NCBI GenBank assembly: GCA_965207915.1
Contig: OZ242304.1
Span: forward strand, 2,046,001-2,110,000
Length of the DNA: 64,000 nt
Direction: 5' to 3'
From: VXNJ01 sp009840625
Lineage (GTDB): Bacteria; Chloroflexota; UBA11872; VXNJ01
Shown piece by piece: positions 52,405 to 61,604 of the stretch. A program made the position numbers and the translations under genes. Every line of letters begins with the position of its first letter. Position 1 is the stretch's first letter. The notes under the pieces are model-generated. The model ran no database searches. It had not been told where the DNA came from and saw only the letters and a program-made list of their open reading frames with translations.

Positions 52405-54525
52405 TTGACCGAACCCGGACCATCTGATCCAGCCGATTCCCCGGATCCCGACACGCTACCGGGCGGGACCCTGGTGGGAGTGGACATCGGGGGCACTTTT
52501 ACCGACGTCTTGACATTCGACGAGCGCCAGCGCCGGCTGCGGGTCGCCAAGGTGCCGACCACCGCCGACCAGTCGCGCGGGCTGATTGCGGCCCTCCACT
52601 CGCTGGCGGTTCCCTGGGCCGAGATCGCCCTGGTCACGCACGGAACCACCGTTGCCACCAACGCGATATTGGAGCGCAAGGGCAGCCGCTGCGGATTGAT
52701 CGCCACCCGCGGGTTCCGCGACATCCTCGAATTGCGACGCCGCGATCGTCCGCATCTTTATGGCCTCACCGGCAGTTTCGAGCCCTTGATCCCACGTGAT
52801 CTGCGTCTTGAAGTGACCGAGCGAATCGGGTTCGACGGGGCGGTCGTCGACCGGCTCTCGGAGGACGATGTCGTCGCCGCGGGCGAATGGCTGGTGGAAC
52901 AGGGCGTAGAGGCCGTCGTCGTCGCGTTCCTGAACTCGTACGTCAACCCGGCCCATGAACTGGAGGCCAAATCGATCTTGGAAGATCGCTGGCCGAAGCT
53001 GCACGTTTCCGCATCGGCCGAAGTCCTGCCTGTGCTGAGGGAGTTTGAGCGCACCAGCACCGCAGTCGTCAATGCCTACGTGCAGCCAACCATTTCACGC
53101 TACCTGGCTGGCTTGCAGACTCGCCTGCGCCGCCGCGGCGCCCCCGGCGAGCTCTTCATCGTCCAATCCAACGGCGGCATGATATCTGCCAGCGCAGCGA
53201 AAAAATTTCCGGTCCAGACGGTCCTCTCGGGCCCGGCTGCCGGCGTGATCGCGGCCGCCAGCCTGGCCAAGCAGTGCGGCGAGTCGAATCTGATTTCCTA
53301 CGACATGGGGGGCACCAGCCTGGACGTCGCGCTGGTGATTGACGGGAATCCGCAGACCAAGAGTGGAATCGAACTGGAATTCGGAATCCCGATCATGGCT
53401 TCAATGGTCGATATTGACTCGGTCGCGGCCGGCGGCGGCAGTATTGCCGCCGTCGACGCCGGCGGGATCCTGCGGGTGGGCCCCGAGAGCGCCGGTGCCG
53501 ACCCCGGTCCAGTCGGGTACGGGCGGGGCGGAATACGGCCAACGTTCACCGACGCCCAACTCGTGCTTGGCAGGATCAATCCCACTTACCCGATAGCCGC
53601 CAGCGCGGGCCTTGAGCTAGACGTGCACCGGGCCGAGACGGCGATCGCCGAGCAAATCGGAGAACCCCTCGGACTGCCTGCGGCGGCCGCCGCGCAGGCG
53701 ATAGTCACGGTGGCCACCAACCGGATCGCGGGAATCCTGCGGCGCGCAACGGTTGACCGCGGCCACGATCCACGCGACTTTGCCCTGTTCGCGTCCGGCG
53801 GCGCCGGTCCGCTGCTGGTAAGCGCATTGCTTACCGAGCTTGGCGCCGAAAGGGCTCTGATTCCGAGCGCGCCCGGTATCGTCTCGGCCTGGGGATGCGC
53901 AATAGCCGACCGCCGCCATGATCTGGTGACAATGCTCAATGTCCGGCTGGAGGATCTGGACCTGGGCGAAGCCGCGAGACTTTTGGCCGGGCAAGAGAAG
54001 CGCGGCCGCGAAATGCTCCGCCAGGAACCATTGCCATTGACGGGGGTCGAGGTCATACGCGAAGCCGAGTTCGCATACCAGGGGCAGACTCACTTGGTGC
54101 GGGCGCGGTTGCCGGCCGGCCGGTTAAGCCGGGTCGACATGGCGGAAAGTTTTCGTCGCGCCTACCGGCGGCGCTACCGGCAATCGGAGGCCTACTTTGA
54201 AGGGTTGGGCCGACTGCTGGAGGAGATTCCAATCCGGCTGCTCAGCCTGCGCACGGCGGTAATAGGCATCCGCCCCGCCCTTTCGCTAAGCGATTACCTA
54301 GTAAAGCCCGATACCGAGCTGAAGGACGCCTACAAGGGAACGCGTCCGGTATACGCCGATGGAAAAATAATCGATTGCCCGACCTACGAGCGCGCCAAGC
54401 TTCCCTGGGGAGCGCGCATCGAAGGCCCGTTGATAGCCGAACAACCGGACGCGACCACCTGGCTCGAGCCAGGGTTTGAAGCCACCGTCACCGAGGGCGG
54501 GAACCTGCTGGTGGGGAAAACCTGA
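52405..54525 (+). CDS. hyuA: Hydantoinase/oxoprolinase subunit A
   Basis: ATP-dependent ring-opening amidohydrolase subunit of the HyuA/OplA family, acting on hydantoins, 5-oxoproline-like lactams or, as acetone/acetophenone carboxylases, in ketone carboxylation. The 706-residue protein (TTG 52405) has the actin-like ATPase signature LVGVDIGGTFTDVLTF, HGTTVATNAILERKG, SNGGMISA and SYDMGGTSLDVALV. hyuB follows with no gap. Substrate cannot be read. A possible link is the acetoacetate genes downstream (58138-61255). Confidence 0.9.
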   Translation: MTEPGPSDPADSPDPDTLPGGTLVGVDIGGTFTDVLTFDERQRRLRVAKVPTTADQSRGLIAALHSLAVPWAEIALVTHGTTVATNAILERKGSRCGLIATRGFRDILELRRRDRPHLYGLTGSFEPLIPRDLRLEVTERIGFDGAVVDRLSEDDVVAAGEWLVEQGVEAVVVAFLNSYVNPAHELEAKSILEDRWPKLHVSASAEVLPVLREFERTSTAVVNAYVQPTISRYLAGLQTRLRRRGAPGELFIVQSNGGMISASAAKKFPVQTVLSGPAAGVIAAASLAKQCGESNLISYDMGGTSLDVALVIDGNPQTKSGIELEFGIPIMASMVDIDSVAAGGGSIAAVDAGGILRVGPESAGADPGPVGYGRGGIRPTFTDAQLVLGRINPTYPIAASAGLELDVHRAETAIAEQIGEPLGLPAAAAAQAIVTVATNRIAGILRRATVDRGHDPRDFALFASGGAGPLLVSALLTELGAERALIPSAPGIVSAWGCAIADRRHDLVTMLNVRLEDLDLGEAARLLAGQEKRGREMLRQEPLPLTGVEVIREAEFAYQGQTHLVRARLPAGRLSRVDMAESFRRAYRRRYRQSEAYFEGLGRLLEEIPIRLLSLRTAVIGIRPALSLSDYLVKPDTELKDAYKGTRPVYADGKIIDCPTYERAKLPWGARIEGPLIAEQPDATTWLEPGFEATVTEGGNLLVGKT

Positions 54526-56256
54526 ATGACGGTCGATCCGATCACCCTGGCGGTCCTGCAGGGGAGCCTTGAGCAAATTGCCGACGAGATGGACACCACG
54601 CTCGAGCGCATGGCCTTCTCCCCGGTGATCTCGGACGGCTGGGATCGGGCCAGCGGAATCTACCACCCCGACAGCGGCGAGATCATAGTCCAGGGACCGC
54701 GCGGGCTGCCGAATTTCATCTACGTAATGGAATTCACCGTCCGCTCGGTAATTGAATGGGTCGATGAATTCGCTCCCGGCGACGTGTACATCGTCAACGA
54801 TCCCTATCTGGGCGGCACCCATCTGATGGATGTGAAGATGGTCAAGCCGGTCTTCTACCGGGACCGGCTTACCGCGTTTGTCGCCACCAGCGGCCACTGG
54901 CCGGATATCGGTGGGCGGGTCCCGGGCGGATTCTCGACCAGGGCAACCGAGGTCTACCAGGAAGGGCTGCGCCTACCTCCGGTCAAGCTCATGGACCGGG
55001 GTCGGTTAAACCGCGACGTGCTCGAGATCATCTTGCGGAACGTGCGAGTTGCATCCGAGCGCCAGGGCGACATCATCGCCAAGATTGCCGCGCTCGATGT
55101 CGGCGGCGACCGCCTGGTCGAACTGCTGGGCCGCTACGGCCGGGAAACCCTGTTTGCCGGCATCGCGGAGCTTCGGAGTCGATCGGAGCGGCTGATGCGA
55201 TCCCACATCGAGACGGTTCCCGACGGCACGTACGCATTTGTCGACCATCTGGACAGTGACGGAATCGTCTGGCAACCACTGAAGATCGATCTCCGAATGA
55301 CCGTTTCCGGCAGTGCTGTTCATTTCGATTTCTCCCGGAGCAGCCGGCCTTGCCGGGGACCGCTCAACAGCGTATTGAGCACATCGATTTCCGGGGCCTA
55401 CATCGCCGTCAAGCACCTGTTCCCGGATGTCCCGATAAATGCGGGTTGCTTTGTGCCGTTCACCTTCGACTTGCCGGAGTCGACCTTTCTAAATGCCCAG
55501 CCGCCGCGCCCGGTCGCCGGTTGTGCCTCCGAGGTGTGCCAGCGAATCATCGACGTCGTACTCGGCGCATTCAGCCAGGCGATTCCAGATCGTTGCTATG
55601 CGGCGCCCATGGGCACGGTCACCAACGTCTCGGTCGGCGGAGAGGACCCGGAGCACGGACCCTACGTTTTTTACTCGTTCATCGGCGGCGGATACGGGGG
55701 GAACTACCTCACCGACGGCCTCAACAACGGCAATCCGACGATCGCCTTGGCCCGGACCCAGGCGCTGGAAATCTTCGAATCCAGATACCCGGTCATTTTC
55801 CGGCGTTACGCGCTGCGTGAGGGATCGGCCGGAGCCGGCCGGCTTCGTGGTGGCTTGGGGGTCATATTCGAATTCGAGCTCCTGCGCGGGACGGCCGTCG
55901 GTTCGATGCTGGGGGAAAGGGGACGCTTCGCTCCGTTTGGAATCTTGGGCGGTGGACCCGGCCAGCGCGCCCGGCACACTTTTGTCCTGGAAGGCCGAGA
56001 TTATCGGCCGGCTCACATCACCAAGGATGAGGACGTAGCTATGCGGCCGGGCGATCGCCTCCGCCTGGAAACTCCGGGCGGCGGCGGTTACGGGGACCCC
56101 CTGGACCGACCGGCCGCAAAAGTTGCCGGGGACGTGCGGCAAGGGTACTTGGACCCGGCCGCCGCCCGGCGCGATTACGGGGTCGTCGTTCGGCCTGAGG
56201 ATTGGTCGGTCGATGTCGAGGCTACGGAGCTCCTGCGGAGCACCCGAGGACCCTAA
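54526..56256 (+). CDS. hyuB: Hydantoinase/oxoprolinase subunit B
   Basis: Partner of HyuA, 576 residues, ATG immediately after the hyuA stop. It has the family segments DPITLAVLQGSLEQIADEMD, SPVISDGWDRASGIY, NDPYLGGTHLMDVKM, HWPDIGG and the C-terminal ETPGGGGYGDPLDR. The two subunits form a single amidohydrolase or carboxylase; the third, small subunit of acetone carboxylases is absent, favouring a two-subunit hydantoinase/oxoprolinase type. Confidence 0.92.
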   Translation: MTVDPITLAVLQGSLEQIADEMDTTLERMAFSPVISDGWDRASGIYHPDSGEIIVQGPRGLPNFIYVMEFTVRSVIEWVDEFAPGDVYIVNDPYLGGTHLMDVKMVKPVFYRDRLTAFVATSGHWPDIGGRVPGGFSTRATEVYQEGLRLPPVKLMDRGRLNRDVLEIILRNVRVASERQGDIIAKIAALDVGGDRLVELLGRYGRETLFAGIAELRSRSERLMRSHIETVPDGTYAFVDHLDSDGIVWQPLKIDLRMTVSGSAVHFDFSRSSRPCRGPLNSVLSTSISGAYIAVKHLFPDVPINAGCFVPFTFDLPESTFLNAQPPRPVAGCASEVCQRIIDVVLGAFSQAIPDRCYAAPMGTVTNVSVGGEDPEHGPYVFYSFIGGGYGGNYLTDGLNNGNPTIALARTQALEIFESRYPVIFRRYALREGSAGAGRLRGGLGVIFEFELLRGTAVGSMLGERGRFAPFGILGGGPGQRARHTFVLEGRDYRPAHITKDEDVAMRPGDRLRLETPGGGGYGDPLDRPAAKVAGDVRQGYLDPAAARRDYGVVVRPEDWSVDVEATELLRSTRGP

Positions 56257-56379
56257 GCGACCGGCCGGGGCAATCTGAGAATTCGCGTCGCCGGAGCCCC
56301 CGGCGGTCAATATATAAGGAGTTGACCCTCTCGCCGTCCGCGCGAGGGCTTTGAATCGCGCGAGAACTGGAACAAACGC

Positions 56380-57027
56380 ATGCTCAAATTCGCCGAGGAG
56401 ATCGTCCTGCTGCTCCTGCACGATGACGACGGTCGGTTCGTTAACGTGCCCAACTGGTCGATTCGCTATGCGCTGGCCGGGGCGGTATTGATGGACCTGG
56501 CCATGGAGAACCGGATCGACACCGACCTGCAGAACCTTTCGGTCATCGATTCGACCCCGGTCGGCGACAGTCTGCTGGACCCGACCTTGGCGGCAATCGC
56601 CGCCGGCGATGAGCACGAAATCCGTTTCTGGGTCGACCAGGTTGCCGCCCAGGCCGATGAAATACGCGAGGAGGCGCTGAGCCGCCTGGTCAGCCAGGGA
56701 ATCCTCGAGGTCGAGGACGACCGGATCCTCTGGGTGTTTCGTTCGCGCCGTTACCCGTCGGTTGACGGTACCGTCGAACGCGAGGTGAAACTCCGCATCC
56801 TGGAGGTGTTGTTCAGCGACCAGATTCCAGCCCCCCGCGACGTTGTGATCATCTGCCTGGCCGATGCATGCGGTATCTTGAGCGAACTGCTCTCCCGGCG
56901 TGAACTGGATGCGGCCGCGCCGCGCATCGAGCAGGTGCGTCGGCTGGATCTGATCGGACAGACCATGACCCAGGCGATTCGCGATATCGAAATCTCGATT
57001 GCGGCCTCGATGCAGCACATGCAGTAG
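56380..57027 (+). CDS. GPP34 (GOLPH3/Vps74-like) family protein
   Basis: A 215-residue all-helical protein of the family named for the eukaryotic Golgi phosphoprotein GOLPH3, which binds phosphoinositides. The family pattern is clear: AEEIVLLLLHDDDGRF, YALAGAVLMDLAMENRID, VIDSTPVGDSLLDPTL, LSRLVSQGILEVEDDRILWVF, RRYPSVDG cut at family positions. Bacterial members are best known from Actinobacteria, where the function is not settled. The beta-hairpin tip used for membrane contact corresponds to the region near SRRYPS. Upstream 123 bp contains TATATAAGGAG. Confidence 0.85.
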   Translation: MLKFAEEIVLLLLHDDDGRFVNVPNWSIRYALAGAVLMDLAMENRIDTDLQNLSVIDSTPVGDSLLDPTLAAIAAGDEHEIRFWVDQVAAQADEIREEALSRLVSQGILEVEDDRILWVFRSRRYPSVDGTVEREVKLRILEVLFSDQIPAPRDVVIICLADACGILSELLSRRELDAAAPRIEQVRRLDLIGQTMTQAIRDIEISIAASMQHMQ

Positions 57028-57139
57028 GCCGGGCCGCCCGCGGGGTTTGGGGCTGCCCCCAAATAGAATCGACCCATATCAGGGCCCGTGGGTGGCGCCT
57101 GATGGCGTGACAACAAGGCAAGCAGAGCGGGAGCGGCCG

Positions 57140-58090
57140 GTGGGAGATTCGCAGAGAGTCGCGTATCTGAACGGTGAATGGGTGCCCGAGACGAAATCGA
57201 GCGTCTCGGTGTTCGATCTGGGGGTGCTCTACGGCCAGATGGTCTTTGAATTCACGCGCACCTACAACCGCAAGCCTTTCCGGCTGGTGCATCACCTGCA
57301 GCGCCTCTACAACTCGATGCAGGTCGCCGACATCGACTGCGGCCTCACCATGGATGAAATGTACGACCTGACCATGGAGCTGCTTGAACGAAACATGCAC
57401 ACCCTGGCCGATGGGGACGATTTCGGGATTTGGCACAACTGCAGTCCCGGAATCCAGACCCAGTACCAGGACATGGCCCCGCAATCCAGTCGACCTACGG
57501 TCACTATCAACGTCTGGCCGATTTCGCTATTCAAGCCCGATCAGTGGATTCACCAGTCGATCGGGATGGACGCGGTGATCACCCCGCAACGGACGGTTCC
57601 GTCGAAGCTGATCGATCCCAAAGTCAAGAATCGCTCGCGGATGCACTACCGCATGGCCGAGGTCCAGGCGGCGCGGATAAAACCCGGATCGATGGCGATC
57701 CTGGTCGACGACGACGGGCACATTTCCGAGGGCACAAGCTGCAACGTCATGCTGGTGCGCGACGGAACGCTCGTCTCGCCGGAGCCGCGCAACATCCTGC
57801 GCGGAGTGACCCGGGGAGCGATCATCGACCTGGCCCAGGCGCTCGAGATTCCGTTCGTTGAAACGAACCTCGATCCGTACGACGTGTACACCGCCGACGA
57901 GGCGTTTTTCTGCTCGACGTCGTTCGCCATCATGCCGATCCGGACCGTCGACGATCACCGGATCTCGGAAGGAATTCCGGGACCGGTAACCCAGCGGATC
58001 ATCGATGCGTTTTCCGATGATGTCGGCATCGACTTCATCCAACAGGCGCGCGAACTGTTCGACCTGCCCGAGCCCGCGCTGGCCCACTGA
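57140..58090 (+). CDS. Class IV (branched-chain-type) PLP aminotransferase
   Basis: Fold-type IV aminotransferase of 316 residues, GTG 57140 with GGGAG 9 bp upstream; the frame is open for about 47 codons more. Typical segments: YLNGEWVPETKSSVSVFDLGVLYG, the PLP-lysine region KVKNRSRMHY, EGTSCNVMLVRDG and ILRGVTRGAIIDLAQ. It interconverts branched-chain amino acids and keto acids, or acts on D-amino acids or aminodeoxychorismate. A Tyr-to-His/Met change near the lysine (SRMHYRM for NYLAN) leaves specificity uncertain. Confidence 0.85.
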   Translation: MGDSQRVAYLNGEWVPETKSSVSVFDLGVLYGQMVFEFTRTYNRKPFRLVHHLQRLYNSMQVADIDCGLTMDEMYDLTMELLERNMHTLADGDDFGIWHNCSPGIQTQYQDMAPQSSRPTVTINVWPISLFKPDQWIHQSIGMDAVITPQRTVPSKLIDPKVKNRSRMHYRMAEVQAARIKPGSMAILVDDDGHISEGTSCNVMLVRDGTLVSPEPRNILRGVTRGAIIDLAQALEIPFVETNLDPYDVYTADEAFFCSTSFAIMPIRTVDDHRISEGIPGPVTQRIIDAFSDDVGIDFIQQARELFDLPEPALAH

Positions 58091-58137
58091 CGCCGACGAC
58101 CCGCAAGCGGGCGCCGGCCGCGACCCGGAATCCCCAG

Positions 58138-60087
58138 ATGGTCCAGGATCGAGCCGAGGTGCTCTGGCAGCCATCGCCCGCCCAGGTCGCCGAATCCAAC
58201 CTTGAGCGGTTCCGAATCCGGGCCCGCGCGAGCACCGGTCGTGATCTCTCCGGTCACCATCAACTGCATGATTGGTCGGTCAACCGACGGGACGAATTCT
58301 GGGGTCAACTGGCCGAGTTCGCCGGCGTTGATTTTTCCACGCCGCCGGCCAGGATCAAGGGTCCAGATCAGATGCCAGGCACCGAATGGTTCAAGGGCGC
58401 CCGCCTGAACCTGGCTCAAAACCTCCTGTCACGCCGTGACGAAAAGATTGCGATCATCTACCGCGACGAGTCCGGGCAGCAGCGGAGCCTCAGTTACCGG
58501 CAGCTGGAATTAGACGTTGCGGCCGCGGCGGCGGCGATGCGCCGCCGCGGGATCAGTCCCGGCGACCGTGTGGCCGGTTACATGACCAACAGTCCGGAAA
58601 CCGTCATCGCCGCCTTGGCGGCGATATCAATTGGAGCGGTATGGACGGCCTGCTCACCCGATTTCGGTTCGGATGGCGCGGTCGCACGATTGGGCCAGGT
58701 CCGGCCCCGCCTGGTGTTCGCCTCGGACTGTTACTCCTACGGCGGGCGCCAGTTTGACTGCCGCGGGGCGGCCGCGGCGTTGGCCGGAATCGATTCCGTG
58801 GATGAAGTCATCCAGGTCCCCTACCAACCGGAATCCGATTCGAGCGGCGAGGACGGCGACTGGCAGGGTTTTCTTGCCGAGGGAGCCGGGGCGGCGCCGA
58901 TGTACGCGCAACTGCCGTTCGATCATCCCTGCTACATCCTTTATTCGTCGGGTACTACCGGTGCCCCCAAGGGAATCGTCCACGGTGCCGGCGGGACCCT
59001 GCTGCAGCACCGCAAGGAGCACCTGCTTCATTGCGACCTGCGGGCATCGGACGTGGTTTTCTACGGGACGACCTGCAGCTGGATGATGTGGCACTGGCTG
59101 GTGAGCGCGTTGGCCGAGGGTTCCACCCTGGTCCTCTACGAGGGAAGCTTCGGCCACCCCGACATGTGGGCCATGTGGGAGTTGGCGGCCGATCTCGGCG
59201 TGACCGTGTTTGGCACCAGCGCCGCATTCATCGAGGCCTGCCGCAGCCGTGGCGTCGCCCCGCGTCGGCGTTACGGACTGGGCGGAGTGCGCGCGGTTCT
59301 TTCGACCGGGTCACCGCTCTCCCCGGACGGATTCCGCTGGGTTTACGAGAACGTAGGATCCGACCTCCTGATGGGCTCGATCTCCGGCGGAACCGACATA
59401 ATCTCCTGCTTCGTGCTCTCGAATCCCACCCGTCCGGTGCGGGCCGGCGAAATCCAGGGTCCCGGGCTGGGGATGGACGTCGCGGCCTTCGACGAACAGG
59501 GCCGCGAGGTCGTGGGCCAGCGCGGCGAGCTCGTCTGCCGGCGGCCGTTTCCCTCGATGCCGGTGGCATTCTGGGATGATCCCGACGGCAGCCGCTACCG
59601 GGCCGCCTACTTCGATCATTTCGACGGAGTCTGGCGGCACGGCGACTTCATCCAGTTCGGCTCCGACGGCAGCTGCGTCATCTACGGACGCTCGGACGCG
59701 ACCCTCAATCCGCAGGGCGTGCGCATCGGAACGGCCGAGATCTACCGGCCGCTGGAGGAGATCGAGTGGATCGACGAAGCCATCGCGGCCGCGTACGTCG
59801 ACGGCGGAGTGGAGAGAATCGGCCTCTTCCTGGTCTGCCGGACCGAGCCCGACGACGACTGGCGCGCGCGGGTTCGCAACGCGATCGTGGACGCGGCCAG
59901 CCCGCGCCACGCACCCTCGCTGATCCGGCGAGTCTCCGGCATTCCGGTCACCCGCAACGGCAAGAAAGCAGAGTTGACGGTGCGCGACGTTCTGGCGGGA
60001 CGGCGGCCGGGCAACGTCGCGGCCCTGGCCAACCCGGAATGCCTGGCCGATTTCGAGCAAATAGCCCGGGAAATCGCAAATGCCTGA
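58138..60087 (+). CDS. Acetoacetyl-CoA synthetase
   Basis: ATP-dependent enzyme that activates acetoacetate to acetoacetyl-CoA. The 649-residue ANL-superfamily protein has LWQPSPAQVAESNLERF at the start and WFKGARLNLAQNLL, both specific to acetoacetyl-CoA/acetyl-CoA synthetases, then the AMP-binding core YSSGTTGAPKGIVH, SGGTDIISCFVL and the C-terminal PVTRNGKKAEL with the catalytic Lys. The length fits acetoacetyl-CoA synthetase. Its last 8 bp overlap the thiolase start, indicating coupled expression and use of acetoacetate as a carbon source. Confidence 0.9.
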   Translation: MVQDRAEVLWQPSPAQVAESNLERFRIRARASTGRDLSGHHQLHDWSVNRRDEFWGQLAEFAGVDFSTPPARIKGPDQMPGTEWFKGARLNLAQNLLSRRDEKIAIIYRDESGQQRSLSYRQLELDVAAAAAAMRRRGISPGDRVAGYMTNSPETVIAALAAISIGAVWTACSPDFGSDGAVARLGQVRPRLVFASDCYSYGGRQFDCRGAAAALAGIDSVDEVIQVPYQPESDSSGEDGDWQGFLAEGAGAAPMYAQLPFDHPCYILYSSGTTGAPKGIVHGAGGTLLQHRKEHLLHCDLRASDVVFYGTTCSWMMWHWLVSALAEGSTLVLYEGSFGHPDMWAMWELAADLGVTVFGTSAAFIEACRSRGVAPRRRYGLGGVRAVLSTGSPLSPDGFRWVYENVGSDLLMGSISGGTDIISCFVLSNPTRPVRAGEIQGPGLGMDVAAFDEQGREVVGQRGELVCRRPFPSMPVAFWDDPDGSRYRAAYFDHFDGVWRHGDFIQFGSDGSCVIYGRSDATLNPQGVRIGTAEIYRPLEEIEWIDEAIAAAYVDGGVERIGLFLVCRTEPDDDWRARVRNAIVDAASPRHAPSLIRRVSGIPVTRNGKKAELTVRDVLAGRRPGNVAALANPECLADFEQIAREIANA

Positions 60088-61255
60088 AGCGGTCCTGGCC
60101 GCTGCCGCGCGCAGCCCCATCGGTCGATTGGGCGGGGGCCTGGGCAAGCTCTCGGCCGGCGCACTGGGCGGGGCCCTGGCGGTGGAGTTCTGGCGCAGAT
60201 TCTCGATCGACCCCAAAGATATCGACGAAACGATCCTGGGCTGCGTTCTCCAGGGGGGACAGGGAATGAACGTGGCGCGTCAGGTTGCGATCGGCGCCGG
60301 GGTCCCTGCCGATCGCCCCGCGCTGACCGTGAACCAGGTCTGCGCCAGCGGATTGACCGCGATCGAACTGGCGGCCGGGCAGGTAGAGTCCGGGCGCGCC
60401 CGGCTGGTCCTGGCCGGCGGGGTGGATTCGATGTCGACCGCGCCGCACCTGTTGCGGCGCCTGCGCCGCGGTCGCCAATACGGGCCGGCCGAAGTCGAGG
60501 ACCTGATCCTGGTCGACGGACTGACCTGCGCGCTTGAACACATTCACATGGGCGAGACCGCCGAGGAAATCAATTTCGAATACGGTCTGTCGCGGGAACT
60601 CCAGGACGCCTACGCGCTGCAGAGCCAACAGCGTTACCGGGCGGCGGCCGCCAAATTGGCCGAAGAAATCCTGCCGCTGCGCAGCGCCGACAACCCGGAG
60701 GCGGCTGGACTCGAGGTTGACGAACTGCCTCGCGACAGTGACCTCCAAGGACTGGCCCGGCTGCGTCCGGTATTTGCGCCTAATGGTTCAGTAACCGCCG
60801 GCAACGCATCGGGACTCGCCGACGGCGCAGCGCTTGTTTTGGTTGCCGAACGCGGATTTGCGCACCAGTTGGGCCTGACCACGCTGGCCCGCCTGCAGGG
60901 GTTTACGACCGTCGGAGTCGACCCGCGGCGGATGGGCATCGCCCCGGCCCCGGCGATTCGAAAACTCCTGCGAGAGCATGGCCAGTCGCTGGGCGAAATC
61001 GACCTGCTCGAAATCAACGAGGCTTTCGCCGGGCAGGTCCTGGCGGTGCTGGCAGATCTTGGGATCTCGCAGGAACGGGTCAATGTAAATGGGGGCGCGG
61101 TCGCCCTGGGCCACCCGCTGGGAGCCACCGGCGCCCGGATCCTGATCAGTCTGGTCCACGAACTGGTGCGGCGCGGCGGCGGCCGCGGGGTGGCGGCCCT
61201 CTGCGTCGGCGGCGGGATGGGCAAGGCGGCTCTGGTGGAGGTTGGCGCCGCCTAG
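60080..61255 (+). CDS. Acetyl-CoA acetyltransferase (thiolase)
   Basis: Splits acetoacetyl-CoA into two acetyl-CoA, or runs in reverse. The 391-residue protein has the acyl-accepting Cys in VNQVCASG (C88), INEAFAGQVLAVL, the His in GGAVALGHPLGATGAR and the second Cys in CVGGGMG. ATG 60080 overlaps the synthetase gene. Together the two genes turn acetoacetate into acetyl-CoA. Confidence 0.95.
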   Translation: MPEAVLAAAARSPIGRLGGGLGKLSAGALGGALAVEFWRRFSIDPKDIDETILGCVLQGGQGMNVARQVAIGAGVPADRPALTVNQVCASGLTAIELAAGQVESGRARLVLAGGVDSMSTAPHLLRRLRRGRQYGPAEVEDLILVDGLTCALEHIHMGETAEEINFEYGLSRELQDAYALQSQQRYRAAAAKLAEEILPLRSADNPEAAGLEVDELPRDSDLQGLARLRPVFAPNGSVTAGNASGLADGAALVLVAERGFAHQLGLTTLARLQGFTTVGVDPRRMGIAPAPAIRKLLREHGQSLGEIDLLEINEAFAGQVLAVLADLGISQERVNVNGGAVALGHPLGATGARILISLVHELVRRGGGRGVAALCVGGGMGKAALVEVGAA

Positions 61256-61263
61256 CGGCGCGG

Positions 61264-61336
61264 AGCCGGGAGTGGGACTCGAACCCACGACCTGCTGTTT
61301 ACAAAACAGCTGCTCTGCCAGCTGAGCTATCCCGGC
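61264..61336 (-). tRNA. tRNA-Thr (anticodon TGT)
   Basis: Read on the minus strand from 61336: acceptor GCCGGGA, D arm GCTC-GAGC, anticodon stem GCTGT/ACAGC with loop TTTGTAA (anticodon TGT), variable AGGTC, T arm GTGGG TTCGAGT CCCAC, acceptor TCCCGGC and discriminator T. All stems pair. Length is 73 nt and the CCA end is not encoded. Confidence 0.96.
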
Positions 61337-61604
61337 CGGTTGGATCCTTCGGTTCAAGTATCCGGCCTGCCGTCAACCGGCCGATTCCGGTTCCGCCCCG
61401 GCAGGCTTTGGACGACGAGCGCTACGGGGATCGCGGCATGCTAGGCAACGATAATTGAATCGGGCCCGGATTGCGCCGCCGCAAACTGCCGGTTACGGGC
61501 GCCGGCGCGAAAAAATCGCCAAGAACCCACGACAGGACGGGATTCGACCGCACGAGCGAGCAACGCGGCCGCGGTTGCCTTCCCAGCCCACGGAGGGAGC
61601 AGAA

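Noticed and set aside
51888..52724. 278-codon minus-strand open frame over the hypothetical gene and the start of hyuA
   Set aside because: It runs antisense through the hyuA ATPase signature (GVDIGGTFTD) and has a low-complexity composition; the plus-strand frame is preferred, though with limited confidence.
55489..57018. 509-codon minus-strand open frame
   Set aside because: It spans the 3' half of hyuB and all of the GPP34 gene on the other strand, crossing a gene boundary; no family signature.
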